64,000 nt of DNA from Neisseria sicca 4320. GTDB taxonomy: Bacteria > Pseudomonadota > Gammaproteobacteria > Burkholderiales > Neisseriaceae. Of the stretch, positions 8,304-16,726 are shown in pieces. Position numbers and translations under genes: made by a program. The stretch lies in NCBI RefSeq assembly GCF_000193735.1, contig NZ_AEPF01000058.1, positions 62,001 to 126,000 of the forward strand, read 5' to 3'. The first letter of the stretch is position 1; each line of letters begins with the position of its first letter. A model generated the notes under the pieces. The model worked only from the letters and a program-made list of their open reading frames with translations, ran no database searches and was not told the DNA's origin.

Positions 8304-10517
8304 ATGACCAACACCAGCCCGATTCAAGACACGCAAAGCGCGACTCCGCAAGAATTGCGCGAATGGTTCGACAGCTACTGCGCCGCGCTGCCGGACAACG
8401 ATAAAAACCTCATCGGTACCGCATGGTCGCTGGCGCAGGAACACTATCCCGCCGATGCCGTCACGCCGTATGGCGAGCCGCTGCTCGACCATTTCCTCGG
8501 CGCTGCGCAGATGGTCGATGAACTCGACCTGCTCCCCGATGCCGTCGCCGCGACGCTGCTTGCCGACATCGGACGCTACGTCCCCGACTGGAATCTATTG
8601 GTTTCCGAACGCTGCAACAGCACCGTCGCCGAGCTGGTCAAAGGTGTGGACGAAGTGCAGAAGCTCACCCATTTCGCCCGCGTGGACAGCCTTGCCACGC
8701 CCGAAGAGCGCGCCCAACAGGCGGAAACCATGCGTAAAATGCTGCTGGCGATGGTCACCGACATCCGCGTTGTGTTAATCAAACTCGCCATGCGCACCCG
8801 CACCATGCAGTTTCTCAGCGAGGTTCCCGACAGCCCCGAAAAACGCGCCGTCGCCAAAGAAACCCTCGACATCTTCGCCCCGCTTGCCAACCGTCTAGGC
8901 GTGTGGCAGCTCAAATGGCAGCTCGAAGACCTCGGCTTCCGCCACCAAGAACCCGAAAAATACCGCGAAATCGCGCTGCTTTTGGACGAAAAACGCACCG
9001 AACGCCTCGAATACATCGAAAACTTCCTCAACATCCTGCGCGGCGAACTAAAAAAATACAACGTCCACTTCGAAGTCGCCGGCCGCCCGAAACACATCTA
9101 CTCCATTTACAAAAAAATGGTGAAGAAAAAACTCAGCTTCGACGGGCTGTTTGACATCCGCGCCGTGCGGATTCTGGTCGATACCGTCCCTGAATGTTAC
9201 ACCACGCTGGGTATCGTCCACAGCCTCTGGCAGCCCATCCCCGGCGAGTTCGACGACTACATCGCCAACCCCAAAGGCAACGGCTATAAAAGTTTGCACA
9301 CCGTCATCGTCGGCCCCGAAGACAAAGGCGTGGAAGTGCAAATCCGCACTTTCGATATGCACCAATTCAACGAATTCGGTGTCGCCGCCCACTGGCGTTA
9401 CAAAGAGGGGGGCAAGGGCGATTCCGCCTACGAGCAGAAAATCGCCTGGTTGCGCCAACTCTTGGACTGGCGCGAAAACATGGCGGAAAGCGGCAAGGAA
9501 GACCTCGCCGCCGCCTTCAAAACCGAGCTTTTCAACGACACGATTTATGTCCTGACCCCGCACGGCAAAGTCCTCTCCCTGCCCACCGGCGCAACCCCCA
9601 TCGACTTCGCCTACGCCCTGCACAGCAGCATCGGCGACCGCTGCCGCGGCGCGAAAGTCGAAGGGCAAATCGTGCCGCTGTCCACCCCGCTTGAAAACGG
9701 ACAGCGCGTCGAAATCATTACCGCCAAAGAAGGGCATCCTTCCGTCAACTGGCTCTACGAAGGCTGGGTCAAATCCAGCAAGGCAATCGGCAAAATCCGC
9801 GCCTACATCCGTCAGCAAAACGCCGACACCGTGCGCGAAGAAGGCCGCGTCCAACTCGACAAGCAGCTTGCCAAACTCACGCCCAAGCCCAACCTGCAAG
9901 AGCTTGCCGAAAACCTCGGCTACAAAAAACTCGACGACCTCTACACCGCCGTCGGACAGGGTGAAATTTCCAACCGCGCCATCCAGAAAGCCTGCGGTAC
10001 GCTGAACGAACCGCCGCCCGTGCCCGTCAGCGAAACCACCATCGTCAAACAGTCCAAAATTAAAAAAGGCGGCAAAACAGGTGTCCTGATTGACGGCGAA
10101 GACGGCTTGATGACCACGCTTGCCAAATGCTGCAAACCCGCGCCGCCCGACGATATCGTCGGCTTCGTTACTCGCGAGCGCGGTATTTCGGTGCACCGCA
10201 AAACCTGCCCCTCTTTCCAACACCTCGCCGAACACGCGCCTGAAAAAGTGCTGGACGCAAGCTGGGCGGCGTTGCAGGAAGGACAAGTGTTCGCCGTCGA
10301 TGTCGAAATCCGCGCCCAAGACCGCGCTGGGCTGTTACGCGACGTATCCGACGCGCTCGCCCGCCACAAACTCAACGTTACCGCCGTGCAAACCCAGTCC
10401 CGCGACTTGGAAGCCAGCATGAGGTTCACGCTCGAAGTCAAACAGGTCAACGACCTCCCGCGTGTCCTCGCCAGCCTCGGCGACGTCAAAGGTGTGTTGA
10501 GCGTCACGCGCTTGTAA
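8304..10517 (+). CDS. relA: GTP pyrophosphokinase (ppGpp synthetase I)
   Basis: A 737-residue RelA/SpoT homologue. The N-terminal hydrolase-like domain is degraded: the usual HD of LLHD is replaced (LLADIGRY), which points to a synthetase-only RelA. The synthetase domain includes the acidic GEFDDYIANPKGNGYKSLH signature used by RelA proteins, followed by TGS (PTGATPIDFAYALHSSIG), helical and zinc-finger regions (LAKCCKPAPPDDIVGF) and a C-terminal ACT domain. It makes (p)ppGpp when uncharged tRNA sits on the ribosome. Monocistronic, with a DUS terminator. Confidence 0.95.
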   Translation: MTNTSPIQDTQSATPQELREWFDSYCAALPDNDKNLIGTAWSLAQEHYPADAVTPYGEPLLDHFLGAAQMVDELDLLPDAVAATLLADIGRYVPDWNLLVSERCNSTVAELVKGVDEVQKLTHFARVDSLATPEERAQQAETMRKMLLAMVTDIRVVLIKLAMRTRTMQFLSEVPDSPEKRAVAKETLDIFAPLANRLGVWQLKWQLEDLGFRHQEPEKYREIALLLDEKRTERLEYIENFLNILRGELKKYNVHFEVAGRPKHIYSIYKKMVKKKLSFDGLFDIRAVRILVDTVPECYTTLGIVHSLWQPIPGEFDDYIANPKGNGYKSLHTVIVGPEDKGVEVQIRTFDMHQFNEFGVAAHWRYKEGGKGDSAYEQKIAWLRQLLDWRENMAESGKEDLAAAFKTELFNDTIYVLTPHGKVLSLPTGATPIDFAYALHSSIGDRCRGAKVEGQIVPLSTPLENGQRVEIITAKEGHPSVNWLYEGWVKSSKAIGKIRAYIRQQNADTVREEGRVQLDKQLAKLTPKPNLQELAENLGYKKLDDLYTAVGQGEISNRAIQKACGTLNEPPPVPVSETTIVKQSKIKKGGKTGVLIDGEDGLMTTLAKCCKPAPPDDIVGFVTRERGISVHRKTCPSFQHLAEHAPEKVLDASWAALQEGQVFAVDVEIRAQDRAGLLRDVSDALARHKLNVTAVQTQSRDLEASMRFTLEVKQVNDLPRVLASLGDVKGVLSVTRL

Positions 10518-10525
10518 GGTGGAAC

Positions 10526-10573
10526 AAAAGGTCGTCTGAAAAACGGATTTTAGGTTTTTCAGACGACCTTTTT
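10526..10573 (+). terminator. Inverted-DUS terminator after relA
   Basis: Inverted DUS copies, stem of about 16 bp, then five T. Confidence 0.85.
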
Positions 10574-10631
10574 ATGAGAATACTTGCGAAGATTTAGAGA
10601 TTTGGCCATTTCGTTGAGTCAACTGCCATCA

Positions 10632-10787
10632 TATAGTGGATTAAATTTAAACCAGTACGGCGTTGCCTCGCCTTAGCTCAAAGAGAACGATTCTCTAAGG
10701 TGCTGAAGCACCAAGTGAATCGGTTCCGTACTATTTGTACTGTCTGCGGCTTCGTCGCCTTGTCCTGATTTTTGTTAATCCACTATA
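10632..10787 (-). repeat. Correia element (CREE/NEMIS), 156 bp, second copy
   Basis: Same length and nearly the same sequence as the element at 4809 but in inverse orientation, with TATAGTGGATTAA ends. It lies between the convergent relA and adhP genes. Confidence 0.93.
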
Positions 10788-10840
10788 CCTGTCGATGCGT
10801 GAATGACGGCGCAAGATTTTTATTGTCATGCCGATAAATT

Positions 10841-10885
10841 AAAGATCGTCTGAAACCCCAAAACAAGGTTTCAGACGACCTTTTT
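10841..10885 (-). terminator. Inverted-DUS terminator after adhP
   Basis: Inverted DUS pair with one mismatch in the left arm (GATCGTCTGAA), just downstream of the adhP stop. Confidence 0.7.
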
Positions 10886-10905
10886 AGTCAACTGCCTACA
10901 TCAAA

Positions 10906-11949
10906 TTAATGATGACCGCAGCCACATTCTTTTTTCATGTCGATAACCATGCGGCCGGTGATTTTGCCTTCTCGCATTTCTTGGAAAATCGCCGGAGCCT
11001 CGTCCAAAGCACGCAGTTGGACTTTCGGTACCACCAAGCCTTCTGCGCCGAATTGGAAAGCTTCTTCCAAGTCTTTGCGCGTACCGACCAGCGAGCCGAC
11101 CACTTCGATGCCGTCCAAGACCAGACGCGGGATGGACAGGTCCATAGATTCGGGCGGCAGACCGATGGCAACGACGCGGCCGCCTGCGCGGACGCAGTCC
11201 ACAGCGGAGTTGAACGCGGCAGCGGATACGGCGGTAACAACGGCTGCGTGTGCGCCGCCGGTTTTTTCTTGAATCACTTTGGCAGCGTCTTCTTTGGCGG
11301 CGTTGATGACTAAATCTGCGCCGCTTTCTTTAGCGAATGCCAGTTTTTCATCGTTGATGTCGATGGCGACAACGTGTGCGCCGAATACTTTTTTCGCGTA
11401 TTGGACACCCAAGTTACCCAAACCGCCCGCACCGTAAATGGCAATCCATTGTCCCGGACGCACGCCGGAAACTTTCACGCCTTTGTAAGTGGTTACGCCG
11501 GCGCAGGTAATGCTGGAAGCTTGCGCAGGGTCGAGGCCGTCGGGTACTTTGACGGCGTAGTCTGCATCGACGATACAGTGGGTCGCCATGCCGCCGTCGG
11601 CGGTGTAGCCTGCGTTCAATACGGAACGACACAAGGTTTCGCGGCCGGTATTACAGTATTCGCACGAACCGCAGCTTTGGAACAACCATGCGATGCTGAC
11701 GCGGTCGCCGACTTTCAGGGCGTTCGCGCCCGCAGCGACTTCTTTGACGATGCCGATGCCTTCGTGTCCCAACACGCGGCCCGGTTTTTCGCCGTAGTCG
11801 CCTGCCGCAACGTGCAAGTCGGTATGGCACACGCCGCAATATTCGACTTCAACCAACGCCTCGCCGTATTCCAACGGGCGCACTTCGCGTTCTACAACTT
11901 CTACATCGCCCTCTACATTTTGATTCACAACAACAGCTTGCATCTTCAT
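10906..11949 (-). CDS. adhP: Zinc-dependent alcohol dehydrogenase, AdhP type
   Basis: A 347-residue medium-chain dehydrogenase. Catalytic-zinc residues sit in CGVCHTDLH and GHEGIG. The four structural-zinc cysteines are in [15 protein letters not shown]. The Rossmann motif is [13 protein letters not shown]. Sequence follows E. coli AdhP closely, with an added Cys/His tail (KKECGCGHH). It oxidises ethanol or reduces acetaldehyde with NAD. AAGGAG precedes the ATG at 11949; an in-frame start at 12033 is rejected. It is divergent from the aldehyde dehydrogenase at 12382, suggesting a shared alcohol/aldehyde job. Confidence 0.93.
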   Translation of the reverse strand: MKMQAVVVNQNVEGDVEVVEREVRPLEYGEALVEVEYCGVCHTDLHVAAGDYGEKPGRVLGHEGIGIVKEVAAGANALKVGDRVSIAWLFQSCGSCEYCNTGRETLCRSVLNAGYTADGGMATHCIVDADYAVKVPDGLDPAQASSITCAGVTTYKGVKVSGVRPGQWIAIYGAGGLGNLGVQYAKKVFGAHVVAIDINDEKLAFAKESGADLVINAAKEDAAKVIQEKTGGAHAAVVTAVSAAAFNSAVDCVRAGGRVVAIGLPPESMDLSIPRLVLDGIEVVGSLVGTRKDLEEAFQFGAEGLVVPKVQLRALDEAPAIFQEMREGKITGRMVIDMKKECGCGHH

Positions 11950-12078
11950 AGTGTTCTCCTTGGCATTCGTAAGAAATCCGTAAAAGGTCGGGTAGGAGGT
12001 AAACCCCCTGCAAATGAGAATACTCCCCTTCATTTCGCTGTGTCAACACCCTATCTTTTTGAAAAATAAGAAATAAAA

Positions 12079-12093
12079 TGTTATATTATAACA
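12079..12093. promoter_or_regulatory. Palindrome between adhP and the aldehyde dehydrogenase
   Basis: TGTTATATTATAACA is a perfect 15-base palindrome about 130 bases upstream of adhP in the divergent region. It could be an operator or simply an AT-rich promoter core. Confidence 0.35.
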
Positions 12094-12290
12094 ATCTGTT
12101 TGCGTAGAAATATATCTGCCAAGCCGCTGAAAAATTCTTACACGTATCATGTAAAAAAGGTCGTCTGAAAACTTTAAATACATTAACAAACCCGCTTCAT
12201 TTCCATGCGGAGTCAAGCCTTACCGGATTGGATTTCCTATTTTAGAAAATTACATATTTGGAATTTTGAGAACGTTATCATTTTTAATGC

Positions 12291-12319
12291 TTGAACTTAA
12301 ACAGAAAAAATACTATCCT
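12291..12319 (+). promoter_or_regulatory. Candidate promoter of the aldehyde dehydrogenase
   Basis: TTGAAC, a 17-base spacer and TATCCT lie about 60 bases before the start codon. A DUS in reverse orientation overlaps the transcribed leader (about 12321 to 12331). Confidence 0.45.
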
Positions 12320-12381
12320 GTTTTCAGACGACGTTGGAGATACGTCCGAAACCTCAAGAAGATAACCAAGGAGACAGCATC

Positions 12382-13857
12382 ATGGCAAAAGATTTAAATG
12401 TGTTTGATAAAGAGTACGGTCTCTTAATCAATGGCGAATGGACAAAACCCGGCGCACTTTTGGATTCGCACAATCCCGCCAACGGCGAAGTACTGGCAAA
12501 GTTTACCGACGCATCCGATGCCGATGTTGATGCTGCGGTTGCCGCTGCGCAAGAAGCGTTCAAAACATGGCGCAAAACCACCACCACCGAACGCGCTGCC
12601 ATCCTCAACAAAATCGCCGATGTGATTGACGAAAACTTGGAATTGTTCGCCTTGCAGGAAACGCTGGACAACGGCAAACCCATCCGCGAAACCCGCGCCG
12701 CCGATATACCTTTGGCTTCCGACCATTTCCGCTACTTTGCCAGCGTAATCCGCGGCGAAGAAGGCACTGCCACCCAGCTTGACTCCGAAGACCTGTCTAT
12801 CGTCCTGCGCGAACCTATCGGCGTAGTCGGTCAAATTATCCCGTGGAACTTCCCTTTCCTGATGGCGGCTTGGAAAATCGCACCCGCACTTGCCGCAGGC
12901 TGTACCATCGTCATCCACCCGTCTTCCAGCACTTCGCTGAGCCTGTTGTCGCTCGCTCAAAAAATTAACCACCTGCTGCCTAAAGGCGTGCTGAACATCA
13001 TCACCGGACGCGGTTCTAAATCCGGCGAATACATGCTGCACCACAAAGGCTTCAACAAACTCGCCTTCACCGGCTCGACCGAAATCGGCCGCCGCATCGG
13101 CATCGCTGCCGCCGAAATGCTCATTCCCTCCACCTTGGAGCTGGGCGGCAAATCCGCCAACATCTTCTTTGACGACATGCCGTTTGACAAAGCCCTCGAA
13201 GGCGCGCAAAAAGGCATTTTGTTCAACCAAGGTCAAGTGTGCTGCGCCGGTTCGCGCATCTTCGTACAAGAAGGCATTTACGACAAATTCGTCAACGCCT
13301 TGGCTGAAGAGTTCAAAAAAATCAAAGTCGGCTTACCTTGGGAAGACGACACCCAAATGGGTTCGCAAGTCAACGCCGGTCAGCTTGAAACCATTTTGAA
13401 ATACGTCAAAATCGGCGAACAAGAAGGTTGCCGCATCATCACCGGCGGTAAGAAAATCGAAGGCGAATTGGGCAAAGGCGAATTTGTCGAGCCGACCTTA
13501 ATTGAAGCCGGCAGCAACAGCGCACGCGTCGCCCAAGAAGAAATCTTCGGCCCGGTTGCTACCGTGATTAAATTCAAAACCGAAGAAGAAGTCATCAAAA
13601 TGGCGAACGACAGCGAGTACGGCTTGGGCGGTGCAGTGTGGAGTACCGACATCAACCGCTGCCTGCGCGTTTCCAATGCGCTGGAAACCGGCCGCGTTTG
13701 GGTGAACTGCTACAACCGCCTGCCCGCAGGCGCACCGTTCGGCGGCTACAAAACTTCAGGCATCGGTCGCGAAACCCACAAAATGATGCTCGCCGCCTAC
13801 ACGCAGGTGAAAAACATCTACATCTCCACTCGCGAAGAGCGCGAAGGCTTCTATTGA
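12382..13857 (+). CDS. aldA: NAD-dependent aldehyde dehydrogenase
   Basis: A 491-residue member of the aldehyde dehydrogenase superfamily, oxidising aldehydes to acids. Visible motifs: IIPWNFP (oxyanion Asn), FTGSTEIGR (cofactor loop), LELGGKSANI (general-base Glu) and FNQGQVCCAGSR (nucleophile Cys). The segment that in most members reads VxKPAExTP around the cofactor-binding Lys reads IVIHPSSSTSLS here, so the Lys is His. A related staphylococcal family has Gln at this place. AAGGAG precedes the ATG at 12382. Its divergent neighbour is an alcohol dehydrogenase, so acetaldehyde is a likely but unproven substrate. Confidence 0.9.
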   Translation: MAKDLNVFDKEYGLLINGEWTKPGALLDSHNPANGEVLAKFTDASDADVDAAVAAAQEAFKTWRKTTTTERAAILNKIADVIDENLELFALQETLDNGKPIRETRAADIPLASDHFRYFASVIRGEEGTATQLDSEDLSIVLREPIGVVGQIIPWNFPFLMAAWKIAPALAAGCTIVIHPSSSTSLSLLSLAQKINHLLPKGVLNIITGRGSKSGEYMLHHKGFNKLAFTGSTEIGRRIGIAAAEMLIPSTLELGGKSANIFFDDMPFDKALEGAQKGILFNQGQVCCAGSRIFVQEGIYDKFVNALAEEFKKIKVGLPWEDDTQMGSQVNAGQLETILKYVKIGEQEGCRIITGGKKIEGELGKGEFVEPTLIEAGSNSARVAQEEIFGPVATVIKFKTEEEVIKMANDSEYGLGGAVWSTDINRCLRVSNALETGRVWVNCYNRLPAGAPFGGYKTSGIGRETHKMMLAAYTQVKNIYISTREEREGFY

Positions 13858-13887
13858 TTGCCTGTTGAACATCGTTTATTGATGTAG

Positions 13888-13934
13888 AAAAAAGGTCGTC
13901 TGAAATCCGGATTCGGGGTTCAGACGACCTTTTT
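13888..13934 (+). terminator. Inverted-DUS terminator after aldA
   Basis: Inverted DUS pair followed by five T. Confidence 0.85.
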
Positions 13935-14334
13935 GTGTTGACTGGATTTTTATGAGTACTTGTCGTTATCGAAAAACAAACCGTCAGGCTTGGCTTTGGG
14001 AAAGATTAAACGGTTTGCAGGAGATCTATGAAGTCAAAGGGTAGAGGTAATTTCGCTATACGGTGTTTCGCCATCATGATTAACGGATAAGGTTCCAAGC
14101 CATTTTGATGGCAATCAATTGGAAATGTCGGATTCGAGAATCAGACCTACGGCAAAAACCGTAGCATGAGAATAGAAACCCATAGCGTGGGCTTTGACCA
14201 TGAATCAAACCCAAAATTGCAGACGACTTTTTTACCTAGCATCATCGTGGGCAAAGCCCACGCTACAATGCACACCGACGGGGCAATAGGTGGTCTGAAA
14301 ACAGGGGGCAATTTTTGCCGAAACCTCTACCGTC

Positions 14335-14354
14335 ATTCCCGCGCAGGCGGGAAT
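14335..14354 (+). repeat. dRS3-type repeat
   Basis: The 20-mer ATTCCC-8-GGGAAT matches the Neisseria dRS3 form. Its neighbour at 14413 is in the opposite sense. Such repeats are known insertion targets of filamentous Neisseria phages and are part of larger intergenic arrays. Confidence 0.8.
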
Positions 14355-14412
14355 CCATTTTTTAAGTTCAGAAACTGTTTTTCAAATTAAGGTTTCTTAG
14401 GTTTTACGATGG

Positions 14413-14432
14413 ATTCCCGCCTGCACGGGAAT
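14413..14432 (-). repeat. dRS3-type repeat
   Basis: ATTCCCGCCTGCACGGGAAT, reverse-facing partner of the copy at 14335, about 60 bases away. Confidence 0.8.
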
Positions 14433-14540
14433 GACGGCATTTGATGACATGCCGGATTTAAAGTTAAGTATATTTACTATAGAAAGCCGGATAAATCCGT
14501 TATTTCAAATTTAACGAATTTAAATTTGAAATAAGCAATA

Positions 14541-14580
14541 AAAGGTCGTCTGAAAATCTGTTTTCAGACGACTTTTTTTT
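14541..14580 (-). terminator. Inverted-DUS terminator
   Basis: Inverted DUS pair with a tight loop between the repeat region and the small membrane gene. Long T-runs are present on the plus strand; on the minus strand it follows the 84-residue gene by 50 bases. Confidence 0.65.
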
Positions 14581-14626
14581 GAAATTGCAGTCAGGTCATC
14601 GTTACCTTATCGACGGTTAAAATTAC

Positions 14627-14881
14627 CTAGTTAGCTAAAACCTGCCACACCACCCAAGCAATGATTGTCCAAGCAAATACCATTCCCGCTGCCAATATCA
14701 TCACAAATACCAGCCAGACGGCAATCTCCATCTTACGTCCGTTCGATACGCGCCGTACTTTCCGCCGGCCGCCATGCCGATATGCGCGGCGCAGAACGGA
14801 AATGCGCTTTTTGCCGTAGCTCAGGAAATCCCAAGTAGCGGCAAAGAGTTCGAGAACGCCAGCTACAAAATCCAATACCAC
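14627..14881 (-). CDS. Small membrane protein of unknown function
   Basis: An 84-residue protein read from a GTG at 14881. The first part is an amphipathic or hydrophobic helix (LDFVAGVLELFAATWDFL), the middle is strongly basic (KKRISVLRRAYRHGGRRKVRR), and residues about 52 to 82 form a clear membrane segment (IAVWLVFVMILAAGMVFAWTI). A GGAG lies rather far upstream, so the start is uncertain. Gene-like codon use and the downstream DUS hairpin support it. I recognise no family with a known function. Confidence 0.6.
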   Translation of the reverse strand: MVLDFVAGVLELFAATWDFLSYGKKRISVLRRAYRHGGRRKVRRVSNGRKMEIAVWLVFVMILAAGMVFAWTIIAWVVWQVLAN

Positions 14882-15025
14882 TATTTAAATTAAACTCCGT
14901 AAAATATACTGGCGTTATAGTAAATCCAAACAAGGAATCCCTATTCCGTCATGTACGCGCAGGCGGGAACCCGAGCCCTGATTTATCAGGAATATTTAGA
15001 GGTTGCCGCGACTTCAAACTTCTGG

Positions 15026-15045
15026 ATTCCCGCCTGCGCGGGAAT
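15026..15045 (-). repeat. dRS3-type repeat
   Basis: ATTCCCGCCTGCGCGGGAAT, facing a degenerate partner (GCGCAGGCGGGAA, about 14957) on the other side of a short spacer. Confidence 0.75.
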
Positions 15046-15118
15046 AACGGTAATTGAATCTTCCCTGTTCCAATCCACTGTAAAAAACGTTTTCAGACGA
15101 CCTTTTTGATGTTCGGGT

Positions 15119-16597
15119 TTACAACCCCAATTCCCCCCAAATCTCATCAATCTTAGCCGTAACCGCAGGGTCTTTTTTGATTACCCGTCCCCATTCGCGG
15201 TCGGTTTCGCCCGGCCATTTGTTGGTTGCGTCCAAGCCCATTTTGCCGCCGAGTCCGCTGACGGGGCTGGCGAAGTCGAGGTAGTCGATGGGCGTGTTTT
15301 CCACCAAAACGGTGTCGCGCACGGGGTCCATGCGTGTAGTTACCGCCCAGATGACTTCTTTCCAGTCGCGTACGTTCACATCGTCATCAACCACAATGAT
15401 GAATTTGGTGTACATAAACTGGCGCAGGAACGACCAGCAGCCCATCATCACGCGCTTGGCGTGTCCGGCGTACTGTTTTTTCATGCTGACCACCGCCATG
15501 CGGTAGGAACAGCCTTCGGGCGGCAGGTAGAAATCGGTGATTTCGGGGAACTGCTTTTGTAAAAGCGGTACGAACACTTCGTTCAATGCCACGCCCAAAA
15601 CGGCGGGTTCATCGGGCGGTTTGCCTGTGTAGGTGGAGTGGTAAATAGGGTTTTCGCGCATGGTGATGCGTTCGACCGTGAACACGGGGAAATGGTCCTG
15701 CTCGTTGTAATAGCCGGTGTGGTCGCCGTATGGGCCTTCCAACGCGGTTTCGTTCGGATGAATCACACCTTCCAACACGATTTCGGCACGGGCGGGCACT
15801 TGCAAATCGTTGCCGATACATTTCACCAGCTCCGTCCGCGAACCGCGCAGCAGTCCGGCAAACTGGTATTCGCTCAAGGTATCGGGAACAGGCGTTACCG
15901 CGCCCAAAATGGTGGCGGGGTCGCAGCCGAGCACAACGGCGACGGGATACGGCGTCTCGGGATTGAGTTTGCGGAATTCTTGATAATCCAGCGCGCCGCC
16001 GCGATGCGACAGCCAGCGCATAATCAGTTTGTTTTTACCGATGAGTTGTTGGCGGTAAATGCCTAAGTTTTGGCGTTTTTTGTGCGGACCGCGCGTTACG
16101 GTCAAGCCCCACGTTACCAGCGGCGCAACGTCTTCCGGCCAGCAATGTTGAATCGGAAGTTTATATAAATCAACGTCTTCGCCTTCCCACACAACTTCCT
16201 GACACGGCGCATTTCTCACCACATTCGGCGCCATGCTCCAAATGTCTTTCAGCAGCGGCAGTTTGGAAAATGCGTCTTTGATGCCTTTGGGCGGTTCGGG
16301 TTCTTTCAAATACGCCAGCGTCTGCCCGATTTCGCGCAGTTTGGACACGCTGTCCGCACCCATGCCCATCGCCACGCGTTCAGGCGTACCGAACAGGTTC
16401 GCCAATACTGGATAATCGTAGCGCGTGCCGTCGGGCTTAATCGGGTTTTCAAACAACAACGCCGGCCCTTCGGCACGCAGCACGCGGTCGGCGATTTCGG
16501 TCATTTCCAAATGCGGGGAAACGGGATGCGCGACGCGCTTGAGTTTGCCCTGCTGCTCGAGCAAGGCGATGAAGTCGCGTAGGTCTTTGTATTTCAT
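15119..16597 (-). CDS. ubiD: UbiD family decarboxylase (3-octaprenyl-4-hydroxybenzoate carboxy-lyase)
   Basis: A 492-residue UbiD. It removes the carboxyl group from the prenylated 4-hydroxybenzoate intermediate of ubiquinone synthesis, using the prenylated FMN made by UbiX. The N-terminal [19 protein letters not shown], the central [11 protein letters not shown] segment, [13 protein letters not shown] (with the acidic residues of the active site) and [15 protein letters not shown] near the C-terminus are typical. Length equals that of bacterial UbiD. It lies downstream of dnaE with a DUS hairpin between them, so it is probably transcribed separately. Confidence 0.94.
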   Translation of the reverse strand: MKYKDLRDFIALLEQQGKLKRVAHPVSPHLEMTEIADRVLRAEGPALLFENPIKPDGTRYDYPVLANLFGTPERVAMGMGADSVSKLREIGQTLAYLKEPEPPKGIKDAFSKLPLLKDIWSMAPNVVRNAPCQEVVWEGEDVDLYKLPIQHCWPEDVAPLVTWGLTVTRGPHKKRQNLGIYRQQLIGKNKLIMRWLSHRGGALDYQEFRKLNPETPYPVAVVLGCDPATILGAVTPVPDTLSEYQFAGLLRGSRTELVKCIGNDLQVPARAEIVLEGVIHPNETALEGPYGDHTGYYNEQDHFPVFTVERITMRENPIYHSTYTGKPPDEPAVLGVALNEVFVPLLQKQFPEITDFYLPPEGCSYRMAVVSMKKQYAGHAKRVMMGCWSFLRQFMYTKFIIVVDDDVNVRDWKEVIWAVTTRMDPVRDTVLVENTPIDYLDFASPVSGLGGKMGLDATNKWPGETDREWGRVIKKDPAVTAKIDEIWGELGL

Positions 16598-16612
16598 GTT
16601 GATCCTTATTTG

Positions 16613-16650
16613 AGGTCGTCTGAAAGCCGGAGTTTGGATTTCAGACGACC
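16613..16650 (-). terminator. Inverted DUS pair between dnaE and ubiD
   Basis: Inverted DUS pair just upstream of ubiD and 77 bases after the dnaE stop; no good T-run on the minus strand. Confidence 0.55.
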
Positions 16651-16726
16651 TGAAACGTCAATTTTTTGTCAAATTCTTTACAGAAGTTTTAATCGGTTCC
16701 GAAACAAATTTATGGTTTACCTATAA

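Larger units (their letters stand above)
13935..14540. other. Repeat-rich intergenic region
   Basis: About 600 bases with no supported gene. It holds a hairpin GTGGGCAAAGCCCAC (about 14247) with a half copy at 14185, and two inverted dRS3-type repeats (listed separately). A 20-codon frame at 14028 has a good AGGAG but is too short to call. Confidence 0.6.

Noticed and set aside
14028..14090. 20-codon frame with AGGAG
   Set aside because: Good Shine-Dalgarno but very short and inside repeat-rich DNA; perhaps a decayed gene.
14166..14390. 74-codon frame on the plus strand
   Set aside because: It is made of repeat sequence (including dRS3, giving HSRAGGNP) and has no ribosome-binding site.
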